Source: Limnobacter alexandrii
GTDB lineage: Bacteria; Pseudomonadota; Gammaproteobacteria; Burkholderiales; Burkholderiaceae_B
Length of the DNA stretch: 64,000 nt
Assembly (NCBI RefSeq): GCF_005871185.1
Contig: NZ_SWKN01000008.1
Coordinates: 62,001 to 126,000, forward strand
Direction: 5' to 3'
Shown here piece after piece: positions 9,501 through 17,474 of the stretch. The notes below the pieces were generated by a model that had not been told where the DNA came from, made no database searches, and saw nothing but the letters and a program-made list of their open reading frames with translations. Made by a program: the position numbers and the translations under genes. Numbering within the stretch: the stretch's first letter is position 1; each line of letters begins with the position of its first letter.

Positions 9501-11726
9501 TTAGAAACTCAAAATCACGTTAAACAGAAAGGAGTAAGGGTCCTTGTCTTCCGGAAACAATTCTTTGTAGCCCTTGCCAGGCAACAGCTTGGCAAACGAC
9601 CCGTTCACCACCACGTTTTGCGAGAAGAAAGGCCGGTACTGAAAACCCACTGATGCATCAATGCCCAAATCAGTGGACGGTGGGCGTTGCTGGCGCAAAG
9701 TACCCAGCACATTGGTGTTGTCGAATTCAAGCTTGTTCAGGTTGGCCACCAAACGCAGCTCGGGCAATACATCAATATCGGCACCAACACCCACCAACAA
9801 CAGGCCTGGGTTGATGAAATTGGATTGCCCTTGTTCCTTGCTTGAACGAAGTGAGGGCAGCACGCCATTTCTGCCCGATAGAAACACGCCGCCGCCACCG
9901 ATCAAAGGAATATTCTGACGGATGAAAAAGCTGGTGTCGGCCCCTGCAAATTGGGGGTTCTCGAATATGGCATCAAAGCCTTCCGCCTTTCCGTCGAACG
10001 GGTCTTCATCGCCCGATGCATACAGGAAGCTGCCGCGCAAACGGAACCAGTCAAAGTCGCGCGACAATTCCGTGGCATGAAAGAATGCATCAATGTCTTG
10101 TTCGCGCTGGGCAAGCGGGTGCCTGTCTGTTTTACCTGTGGCGTAATAGGTGGAGGTGGTGATGTTCATGCGGCCATAGTGGCCGTCACCGCTGAGACCA
10201 AAATAGTCCACATGGTAGCCAAAGGGTTTTTGATCGCCCAATGAAGAGGGGCGCGCTAAAAAGCCGTTGGCATCGAAGTAACGTTCACCGTCCTCATCGT
10301 TGCGGTTGTGAATATAAGAAACCTGGCTGGTGAAACCCAAAAACGGAAAGTCTTGCCGGTACAGATTGGCCACGAAAAAATCATCGTCGCGCAGGTCTTG
10401 ACGAATGTCGTTCAAGCCACTGTTGGTGTCTTTTTCAACCCGCTTGAAATAGCCGATGTTGTACTGGTAAATGTTGTTGTTGCGGTTGCCAAACAGGCGA
10501 ATGCCCATGGGCAGGTCTTGGAACAGAAAGCCCCGGAAATCGCTGATGAAGGGCTGAATGCCCACGCGCAAGCTGTCGAAATCATAGCGATCCGACACGT
10601 TGCGAAGGTGCACGTCCACAAACGCTTCCTGAATGCCCACAAATCCTTCCCGGCGAACATCACCGGAAGAAGATGCGATTTTCAGCAGGCGGTCTTCATT
10701 CACCCGCACATCGGTGTAGTTGAACACCGGGGTTAAACGAAATTCGTAGTCTGGTGGTTTGAAGGTGGTGTTGCCCTTGGTCAGCGACAAACTGACGATC
10801 AGGTTGTGCGCAAAAATGGATTGCTCACCGTCGCCAAAAATATTGGCTTGCCCAGAAGTGCTCGATGTGGCTGGTGGCACTGGCACAGGAAAATTGCGTT
10901 GCTCGTACAGCGTGTCGGCAATAATACCCAGATTAAAAAACCAGTCGGGCCCCAGTGTGTTTTGCAACACAGGCAAGTCGCCCTTGATCACGTTCTGGTT
11001 GTAGGGGTCGAACAGCGGAAACTTGAAACCCAGCGACTGCATGATACGCCAGCGATCGGGCACTGCCACGGTTTCACGGGGCAGGTTGGGCAAGGGTGGT
11101 GGCACCTGGCTGGGGTCGATTACCGGAATTGCAATGTCGCGCGGCACAATGGGTGTGTCGCGCCCGGGAATGGCCCGTTGCACTTGCGGTGTTTGCGGAA
11201 CCAAACCCGGTGTGGCTGTGCTCGATGGGCGTATGCCTGTGCCGGGCTGGTCTTGCAACACATCGGCCGAAAATGCGCGGGGTGCAAACACGCCCAAGGC
11301 TTGTTCGCCGTATTGGCCCGTGCCTTGTTGAACCCAGCCGTCGGTACTGCCCAAGAGGCTGTCCTGAATGCGCACGCGATACCAGCCGTTCTTTTCTTCA
11401 AACGCATCGACCAACTGGCCCTTGAAAAACTCGCCAATGGCGCGCGCGTTTTTTTGTGGCTGTGAATACACCACTGTTCGGTTGTCGAAAACCTGCAGCA
11501 ACACCAGCGGGCGTTCCGCGTTTTCCAGTTCAGCGATTTCCGGTATACCCGCCACTTTGCGGGAAACCCGCTCAACAGTTTCCGATACCTGGGCAACAAT
11601 GCTGGGCTTCGCTTCACTTCGAATATCAGCCCGAATTTGTGCCATGGCGGGCAAGGGCAGCAAGCCGGCCAAAATCAGCCCAACAGCCAGGGGTTTCAAA
11701 CGCATGATGTGGTTGTTCTTGTTCAT
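9501..11726 (-). CDS. predicted outer-membrane beta-barrel protein with N-terminal SH3-like domain
   Basis: Exported protein of about 741 residues. The ATG at 11726 overlaps the stop of the upstream lipoprotein gene (ATGA), which favours it over the GTG four codons earlier. A signal peptide ends near PAMAQ (residue 30). A bacterial SH3-like segment follows (about 75-135, with GEFFKGQLVDAFEEKNGWYRVR and ending in GWVQQG), then a Pro-rich linker (about 160-220), then about 500 residues of alternating, aromatic-rich, strand-like sequence that ends in Phe (NVILSF), the usual C-terminal signature of outer-membrane barrels. No haem or CXXC motif is present. In this operon it could form the pore that lets a multihaem cytochrome conduct electrons across the outer membrane, like MtrB in porin-cytochrome systems; that is analogy, not homology seen here. 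Confidence 0.7.
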   Translation of the reverse strand: MNKNNHIMRLKPLAVGLILAGLLPLPAMAQIRADIRSEAKPSIVAQVSETVERVSRKVAGIPEIAELENAERPLVLLQVFDNRTVVYSQPQKNARAIGEFFKGQLVDAFEEKNGWYRVRIQDSLLGSTDGWVQQGTGQYGEQALGVFAPRAFSADVLQDQPGTGIRPSSTATPGLVPQTPQVQRAIPGRDTPIVPRDIAIPVIDPSQVPPPLPNLPRETVAVPDRWRIMQSLGFKFPLFDPYNQNVIKGDLPVLQNTLGPDWFFNLGIIADTLYEQRNFPVPVPPATSSTSGQANIFGDGEQSIFAHNLIVSLSLTKGNTTFKPPDYEFRLTPVFNYTDVRVNEDRLLKIASSSGDVRREGFVGIQEAFVDVHLRNVSDRYDFDSLRVGIQPFISDFRGFLFQDLPMGIRLFGNRNNNIYQYNIGYFKRVEKDTNSGLNDIRQDLRDDDFFVANLYRQDFPFLGFTSQVSYIHNRNDEDGERYFDANGFLARPSSLGDQKPFGYHVDYFGLSGDGHYGRMNITTSTYYATGKTDRHPLAQREQDIDAFFHATELSRDFDWFRLRGSFLYASGDEDPFDGKAEGFDAIFENPQFAGADTSFFIRQNIPLIGGGGVFLSGRNGVLPSLRSSKEQGQSNFINPGLLLVGVGADIDVLPELRLVANLNKLEFDNTNVLGTLRQQRPPSTDLGIDASVGFQYRPFFSQNVVVNGSFAKLLPGKGYKELFPEDKDPYSFLFNVILSF

Positions 11727-13705
11727 GGTGTCGGGCACACGTTTTGTTCACTGCTGTTGTTGAACGGAGTTTGCGGGCACTGCACATACTTCAAAAATTC
11801 GCCGGAGTTGGACAATTCATTGGCGGTGAGCAAGGTTGATGGGAATGGGCGCATGGCGCTGCCCACTGCTGCAGCCCCGTTGATTACGCCGAGGTAACCC
11901 ACCATGTCATCCTGGTCCACACCATCGCCCGATACCCCGATTGCACCCACCAGTGTGTCGCCTTTGTAAATCGGGAAACCACCGGGGAAAATTTGCAGCC
12001 CGTTGGAGAAACGGCTTTGTCGACCAGCGGGAATATTGGCGTCGTCAACACAGGTGAGCGCTGCCGACGGTGAAAACTGGTTTGCCGCGCGGCCTGTGCC
12101 CGTGAGGGTGCCTAGTACCTTGTTGGTCACAATGTTCAGCTGAAAGCCAACGTTGAAAGGGCTCCACTGTGAAATGGGGGTTGAAAGCGGGCCTGTTGGG
12201 GTACCCACTTCACCGTCGGGAAACAAGGGGCGGTGCACATTGCCAATTGCGCGCGCTGAATAAGCCGCCGAGCCGTTCAAGGCATTTGAAGTTTGTGTGA
12301 AGAAGGTATTCATGGCGTTTGCAAAGGCGGCATGGTTGCCTGCATCAATTGCTGTGAAATCAGTCAAGGCTTCAGCCGAGCTGAATGCAAGTGCGGAGCG
12401 CGCTTTTTGAACAGACACATCAGTGCCAAAAATAGGCGCATCCGATGATCGTACCAAGCCCAAAACCTGGCCTGTGGTGTCCACCACACTAACAGTCACT
12501 TGCGCGGCTGCTCCCAGAGGAATACGAATTTGTGCTCGAGCCCGGTTGGCAATCTTCATGCCTTCAACCAGAATGTTTTGCACCTCAGGCTGCGTCAGGT
12601 TACCGCCAGCGCTTGGAGGGAAACGAACCGAGGTGTTGTCTGCCGGGTTGGTGATTAAGGTGAAGGTGTCCAGGCCATTAAAGGCGGGCGCCGTGGTGGC
12701 CACATAACCAGATTGGCTTGTGCCATACGATGTTCCTGCAATCACACCCGCAACTGCTTTGTAGCCAGCCACCGCAACAAAGCTTCCATTGCCAGCCAGC
12801 GATGCAGCACCTGCCACGGCGGGCGTGGTGTTGGAAAACTGGAAGGTTTGTCCGTTTGCAGTAATGCGGTTTGCCCGAATTTGCTCAGGCGCACGGAAGG
12901 CCTCGGGCAGTGCGGCAAAGGCAATTTCTTCTTCAAGGTCAACTTCATTGGTCAGAATGTCACGGTCCAGTCCGTACACGCCCTGCGTGCCAGCATCGGT
13001 CGATGCGATCACGCCAATACCACCTACCACCCGGCCTTCCTGATAAATCGGAAAACCACCAGGGTCTGCGGACAAACCCAAGGGCGATCGTTTCGGGCCA
13101 ATGGTGGCATTTTGAGAAAGCCACACATTCAGATCAGAGCAGGGCAGTTGGCTGAACTGCACACCATACAGTGGGCCGCTGGGCTGGCCTGTTTCACCCG
13201 GTTGAAAAAATTCCTGAACAATTTGGCTGGCCGTTCGCGTGCTGAAAGCATTCCCTGTTGAAGACAGGTAAGCCCCGGTAATGGCTTTGGCAATTGCAGC
13301 CAATTCGCTGGGCACAGACTGCCCATCCAGACCCATGCCGTCGGCACCACTTAGTCCACTTGTAATGATTACGGAGGGGCTGGAATTGGTCATTTGATAA
13401 ACCGCCAGCACATTGCCCACCCGGTCGGTGATGGCAATGGTTGATTGCACGCCGCGAGAAATGGATGCCTGCACCGCGCGGGCCACAATGTCGTTGACCT
13501 CTGCAATGGACAGGCTTTGCGTGCCCAAGGGTTCAATATTGAAACTGGGTTCAGACGAACTTCCGCCACCACCCCCACCACCGCAAGACACCAACACCAA
13601 AGGCGTTGCAAGGCAAACCGCCACCGCCATGGCGATTCGTTTCAGTTTTGTTGCTGTGCCTGTTACGGCATTAGGGCCGCTTACTGCATCTGTGCGTTTG
13701 CGCAT
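11723..13705 (-). CDS. lipoprotein with two HbpS/GlcG-type (haem-binding-like) domains
   Basis: Predicted lipoprotein of 660 residues. The signal peptide ends in the lipobox LVSC (Cys about residue 41), followed by a seven-glycine spacer. Two copies of a HbpS/GlcG-like fold are suggested: one starts with LSIAEVNDIVARAVQAS and contains GGFPIYQEGRVVGGIGV, the second contains GGFPIYKGDTLVGAIGV. This family (often annotated as haem-binding protein or GlcG) binds haem or small ligands in some members. It lies between two multihaem cytochrome genes and overlaps the barrel gene by 4 bases, so it may handle haem or stabilise an outer-membrane complex. It is unusual to see the domain twice in one lipoprotein. 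Function is inferred only from family and context. Confidence 0.75.
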   Translation of the reverse strand: MRKRTDAVSGPNAVTGTATKLKRIAMAVAVCLATPLVLVSCGGGGGGGSSSEPSFNIEPLGTQSLSIAEVNDIVARAVQASISRGVQSTIAITDRVGNVLAVYQMTNSSPSVIITSGLSGADGMGLDGQSVPSELAAIAKAITGAYLSSTGNAFSTRTASQIVQEFFQPGETGQPSGPLYGVQFSQLPCSDLNVWLSQNATIGPKRSPLGLSADPGGFPIYQEGRVVGGIGVIASTDAGTQGVYGLDRDILTNEVDLEEEIAFAALPEAFRAPEQIRANRITANGQTFQFSNTTPAVAGAASLAGNGSFVAVAGYKAVAGVIAGTSYGTSQSGYVATTAPAFNGLDTFTLITNPADNTSVRFPPSAGGNLTQPEVQNILVEGMKIANRARAQIRIPLGAAAQVTVSVVDTTGQVLGLVRSSDAPIFGTDVSVQKARSALAFSSAEALTDFTAIDAGNHAAFANAMNTFFTQTSNALNGSAAYSARAIGNVHRPLFPDGEVGTPTGPLSTPISQWSPFNVGFQLNIVTNKVLGTLTGTGRAANQFSPSAALTCVDDANIPAGRQSRFSNGLQIFPGGFPIYKGDTLVGAIGVSGDGVDQDDMVGYLGVINGAAAVGSAMRPFPSTLLTANELSNSGEFLKYVQCPQTPFNNSSEQNVCPTP

Positions 13706-13808
13706 CGACTTCTAACTCGCTCATCTTTGTTTTTCAATGGACCTGCTTGCCTGCAAGTCCCCAGTTCACTGCTGGTCTGTCTACTCAAGTTACTGCGTCG
13801 AATGGCGA

Positions 13809-15275
13809 TTACTTCGCTGCCAGTTCTTTGTTATGTATATGGTATTCGTGGCACACGCCACAGTCCGATTGAACTTTGTTCAGCGCGGGTTTGCTGCCTG
13901 CATGGCAAGTTTGGCAACCGTCAATTGCGGGCATCAGCACATCGCTGGCTTCCTCGGACTTGCTTGCTTTGTGGCAACTTTCGCAACTTTCAAAGGCGTG
14001 GGCTTTGTGGTCGAACTTGGCCATGGGCATCCACGGGTGTGCCGGGTTAATGTCTGCAATTTCGTACTGCGGCATTCTGGAGCCCGAAGTTTTTGTGTTG
14101 CCCAAACCATCCACCGCTTTCACCTCGTGGCACACCGCACAGGCGGTATTTTCAAACAATTCCACTGTTGCAAAAGAGGCCTGCGCACGCGGGTTGCCGC
14201 TCAGGTTTCGAAGGTTGGAGCGGTTCGGGTTTTTCTCGCCGGGGCGTGCACGCAGCACCGCGCGTTGTGCATTCACTTTGTTGCGTTCTTCGGGGTGCAG
14301 TGCAAGGTAACTGTAAAACTCTTCCACTGTGCTTAGCACCGCATCAACCGGTCCGTGGGGCACCTGGCGATCCGGCAAAGCCGGTTCAAAACTCAGTTTG
14401 TGGCACTCTTGGCAGTGGCTTTCCATGCTCAGTGTTTTAAACCCGGTTGCCGTGTCTGCGGGTTCGTGGCAGTTGGCGCATTCCATCACCACTTTCTTGC
14501 TCGGGCTGTCGATGCCCTTGGGGTCAAGGTGAACGTCGTGGGGGAATTTCAGGCTGGTTTTTTCCACAATCGGTGTGTTGGCCGCCATGCGAATTCTGCG
14601 TAAATCGCTGGGTTCTGGCCCTGTTGCAACAGTAATTCGAAATGCCGGGTGTTTGTCGCCCGCAAAGTCGCTAACCGCAAGTGTTTCAGTTTTTGGGGCC
14701 ACGGTTTTGATGTCGGTGTGACAAGCCGCACAATCGGCACCCACAAAATGTTTGTTCTGCTCTGCAAGGCTCTCGCGCCCTTTGTGGTCGCGGTGGCAGC
14801 TAGCGCAGCGGCCCTCTTCAAAAGAAGTATCCGGCACGGTTTGCTCGGCCACATGCAGCCCCATATTGCTGTGGCACACCAGGCAGCTTTCATCCTTCAC
14901 ACGCGAAAAATTACCTGCGTGGCAAGCCTGGCAATCACCTTCAAGGTTGGCGTGGGCTGAAGCCAGTGGGCCCGGGTTCCAAATCGAATCCAATGCCAGT
15001 GCCGTTGTGTTGCGTGTGCTTGAAACCGGTGTGCTTTGTAGGCTGGGGTGTGCATTCACAGGCAAATTTTCAATAGCCACGGTTTGTGGTTTTTCATCTG
15101 TGCTTGTGGGCTCAACACCAAAAAGCTCGGGTGCTTGCATGGCCAGCAAAGGCAACACAAGAAATGCGAAAAGAATGGGTACAAAAAGAATCCATGACAG
15201 CGGGCGTTTCAGCCCCAGGGGTTTTTGCAGTGCCTGTTGCTCACGTTGAAGCGGGCTTTTTTCTTGTTCGGCCAT
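13809..15275 (-). CDS. membrane-anchored decahaem cytochrome c
   Basis: Cytochrome of 488 residues anchored by one N-terminal membrane segment (about residues 25-45) with the rest in the periplasm. Ten CXXCH motifs are visible: CQACH, CLVCH, CASCH, CAACH, CANCH, CQECH, CAVCH, CESCH, CQTCH and CGVCH. Additional histidines near the motifs would supply distal ligands. It is the second gene of the operon, 6 bases after the cytochrome b-like gene, which suggests a quinol dehydrogenase pair: the membrane protein takes electrons from quinol and this cytochrome carries them into the periplasm, as NapC/CymA-type proteins do in other systems. A 103-base gap without a recognised feature separates it from the next gene. 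Confidence 0.85.
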   Translation of the reverse strand: MAEQEKSPLQREQQALQKPLGLKRPLSWILFVPILFAFLVLPLLAMQAPELFGVEPTSTDEKPQTVAIENLPVNAHPSLQSTPVSSTRNTTALALDSIWNPGPLASAHANLEGDCQACHAGNFSRVKDESCLVCHSNMGLHVAEQTVPDTSFEEGRCASCHRDHKGRESLAEQNKHFVGADCAACHTDIKTVAPKTETLAVSDFAGDKHPAFRITVATGPEPSDLRRIRMAANTPIVEKTSLKFPHDVHLDPKGIDSPSKKVVMECANCHEPADTATGFKTLSMESHCQECHKLSFEPALPDRQVPHGPVDAVLSTVEEFYSYLALHPEERNKVNAQRAVLRARPGEKNPNRSNLRNLSGNPRAQASFATVELFENTACAVCHEVKAVDGLGNTKTSGSRMPQYEIADINPAHPWMPMAKFDHKAHAFESCESCHKASKSEEASDVLMPAIDGCQTCHAGSKPALNKVQSDCGVCHEYHIHNKELAAK

Positions 15276-15281
15276 GTTCGC

Positions 15282-16097
15282 TTACCAGTAAATGAAAACA
15301 GACAACACGTGTGCAATCAGCGCTGCCAACAAACCAAACGACAGGGGCACGTGCACAGACAACCAAAGTTCAAGCCAATACCGCAAGTGATAATATCGGC
15401 GCAATTGTTTCAAAGCGCGCAATCGCTGCACCTGGTTTTTGTAAATATCTGAAAGGCTGTCCACCCGCGTCATCTCCTGCTGCAGGTATTCAATCGCTTT
15501 TTCGGTGGCACAGTTTTTCACAGTTCCCTTGCGCTGGCTTCTGCGGTCTGGGTAAATGTTTTGCTTGTGCGAAGAAGCGATAATTCGCCCCACCAGGTCA
15601 GCAGAATTTTTGACCAGTTTTTGAGCTTCGCGGTCGAGCGTTTGTATTTGCTCCACAATTTGTTCCGGGCTTTGTCGGTTCAACACGTTCGACATTTCGG
15701 TGGGGTAACGCAAATAAAAGCTAAGCCCCCACACACCTGTGCCAATCGTTGCCATGGTCAACACATAAGCTAGGGAATGCACGTTCCAGCCAATTTGAAA
15801 ACCGGTGTGCAGTGTAGCCACCACCGACAGGGCCAGCCCCAAATAAATATGTGCTGAAACCCAGCCGCGCAAGTTGCCCGTTTCATTGGCGTATTGGCGC
15901 TTGCGAACCCCAAACCACATCAGCCAAAGAATGAGCAGGGCACCAATGGTTCCCAGGGTGTAACCCAGCCAGGTTCCGCCATTGGCATTAATTCTTGGTT
16001 GATCAAAAAGGTAGGCAAACGATGAAACGAGTGTCAGCAACAAGGCCCACTTCAGGAAAACAAATCGTTTGTAGTTGAACAGGTTGTCCTGAATCAT
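15282..16097 (-). CDS. cytochrome b-like integral membrane protein (probable quinol-linked subunit)
   Basis: Inner-membrane protein of 271 residues with about five membrane segments (near residues 13-32, 44-63, 83-105, 112-135 and 248-270). Histidines inside or at the ends of helices (SAHIYLGLALSVVATLHTGF, NVHSLAY and HVPLSFGLLAALIAHVLSV) are candidates for b-type haem ligands. A basic, Gln-rich soluble loop lies between helices four and five, about residues 140-245. It is the first gene of the multihaem operon, directly before the anchored decahaem cytochrome. An entry point for quinol electrons is the likely role. I cannot place it in a precise cytochrome b family by eye. Confidence 0.65.
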   Translation of the reverse strand: MIQDNLFNYKRFVFLKWALLLTLVSSFAYLFDQPRINANGGTWLGYTLGTIGALLILWLMWFGVRKRQYANETGNLRGWVSAHIYLGLALSVVATLHTGFQIGWNVHSLAYVLTMATIGTGVWGLSFYLRYPTEMSNVLNRQSPEQIVEQIQTLDREAQKLVKNSADLVGRIIASSHKQNIYPDRRSQRKGTVKNCATEKAIEYLQQEMTRVDSLSDIYKNQVQRLRALKQLRRYYHLRYWLELWLSVHVPLSFGLLAALIAHVLSVFIYW

Positions 16098-16226
16098 GTG
16101 TTCAGCGCCTTGGCGAATAGTCAGAGGTAATGCTGCTCAGGGTTTACGCTTATTTCTGTATAGCCATCAATGTTACGTGATCATTGGTAATGTTAGTATC
16201 CCTACTTCATGTCTGGGGGTTAACAA
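16098..16226. promoter_or_regulatory. divergent promoter region of the multihaem and ccm operons
   Basis: 129 bases between the divergent starts of the cytochrome b-like gene (minus) and ccmI (plus), so promoters for both operons should lie here. An inverted repeat CAATG-N9-CATTG occupies 16168-16186 and could bind a regulator; it does not fit the FNR/CRP consensus TTGAT-N4-ATCAA well. No convincing -35/-10 pair was assigned. Confidence 0.4.
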
Positions 16227-17474
16227 TTGAGTCTTGGCGTGGCCTTTGTAGGCTTTATCTTCCTGTTTTTTCTAGTATTTTGCCTGTATTTTTCGTGGAA
16301 TGAATTTTTTTTCTCCAATGATCAAAAAACCACGAACGAGGTAGGGGCTCTGGAAGAAAGTCCCGAGTGGCGCGCGTTTTTGAACCGACGCCAGGAAATT
16401 GAAACAGACCCCACTCTCGATGCTGCAAGCAAGCAGGTGTTGATCGACAACTGGCTGACCATGGCCAGCGAGAGCAAGCCGCACATGGTTCCGGAAGGCT
16501 CATCTGCCGCACGCCTTGTGTGGGCCCGGCCAGCAGCCATGCCTTGGCTGATTGCAGGCAGCCTGGGGTTCGCGGTTCTGTTCACCTATTTGATTGGCGC
16601 AATGCACCCCGGCGCATTGAAGTGGCCCGACATGAATTCAAGCAACGCGCAGGCTCCCAGTGTGGACCAAGCCGTTGCCGCTTCAGCCGGGCATCCCGGC
16701 GACGGTGCCAATTTAGAGGACAGGCTGGCGGGCTTGCAGGCCAGGCTTGCAGAGCAGCCCGATGATTTGCGGGGTTGGGTATTGCTGGCCCGCACACATG
16801 CCTCCATGTCGAATTACCTTGAAAGTGCAACTGCCTTGAAAAAGGCCTTGGAATTGACACCCGGGCACCCGGACATTCTGGCCGATTTGGCCGACATGAC
16901 CGCCATGGCACAAGGTCGCCAACTGGCCGGTGAACCGGAAACCTACATTGCCGCTGCCCTGCAAAGCGACCCACGGCATGAAAAGGCGCTTGCACTGGCC
17001 GCCAGCGCTGCCGAGCAAGCCGGCGACCAAAACAAAGCGCAGGTTTACTGGCAACTGCTTAGCCAGGTTCAACAAGCGAGTTTGAAACAATCGAACCCGG
17101 CACCCGAGGACATTCTCACCACGGTCAACGTAACCGTTCCTGAGGCCGCATTAAAAAGTCTGAAGGAATCATCGGCATTGTTTGTGTTCTTGAAGGCGCA
17201 ACCCGGCCCCGGCATGCCACTGGCTGTGGTTCGCGTGCCAGCCTCCCAATTGGGTGCGGGTACGCTGGCGGTGCGTATTGGCCCAGGCGACTTTATCCAG
17301 GAAGGTGGTGTTGGCAGTTTGCCCGACACCGTGCACATTCAAGCGCGCTTGTCGATTCAAGGCATGGCCCAAACAGGCGCTGGAGATATCGAGTCAGCCT
17401 GGCAAACGCTTGCCCGCAACCAATTGGCCTCGGGTGTTGATTTAAGTTTGCCGGAAGTTCCGGCCAATCCATGA
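16227..17474 (+). CDS. ccmI: cytochrome c maturation protein CcmI (CycH)
   Basis: Inner-membrane apocytochrome c chaperone of 415 residues that presents apocytochrome to the CcmF/H ligation complex. The N-terminus has one membrane helix (residues 1-22), a cytoplasmic segment with the typical ESPEWRAFLNRRQEIE pattern, a second helix (about 95-115), and then TPR repeats in the periplasm (about 150-275), including DLRGWVLLARTHASMSNYLES. The start is TTG at 16227; no in-frame ATG stands near. Its stop overlaps the next gene (ATGA). It is the first gene of the operon here, whereas ccmI is usually at the end after ccmH. Confidence 0.85.
   Translation: MSLGVAFVGFIFLFFLVFCLYFSWNEFFFSNDQKTTNEVGALEESPEWRAFLNRRQEIETDPTLDAASKQVLIDNWLTMASESKPHMVPEGSSAARLVWARPAAMPWLIAGSLGFAVLFTYLIGAMHPGALKWPDMNSSNAQAPSVDQAVAASAGHPGDGANLEDRLAGLQARLAEQPDDLRGWVLLARTHASMSNYLESATALKKALELTPGHPDILADLADMTAMAQGRQLAGEPETYIAAALQSDPRHEKALALAASAAEQAGDQNKAQVYWQLLSQVQQASLKQSNPAPEDILTTVNVTVPEAALKSLKESSALFVFLKAQPGPGMPLAVVRVPASQLGAGTLAVRIGPGDFIQEGGVGSLPDTVHIQARLSIQGMAQTGAGDIESAWQTLARNQLASGVDLSLPEVPANP

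Noticed and set aside
5716-9653. Many long plus-strand frames opposite the cytochrome genes
   Set aside because: They are shadows of the real minus-strand genes, lack start signals and have unlikely composition.
4247-16097. Idea that the multihaem genes are a tetrathionate, nitrite or hydroxylamine enzyme set
   Set aside because: No CXXCK active-site motif, NrfA-type or HAO-type catalytic signature was found, so no substrate was assigned.
16168-16186. Inverted repeat CAATG-N9-CATTG as an FNR or CRP site
   Set aside because: Arm sequence and spacing do not match either consensus; kept only as an unassigned repeat in the divergent promoter region.
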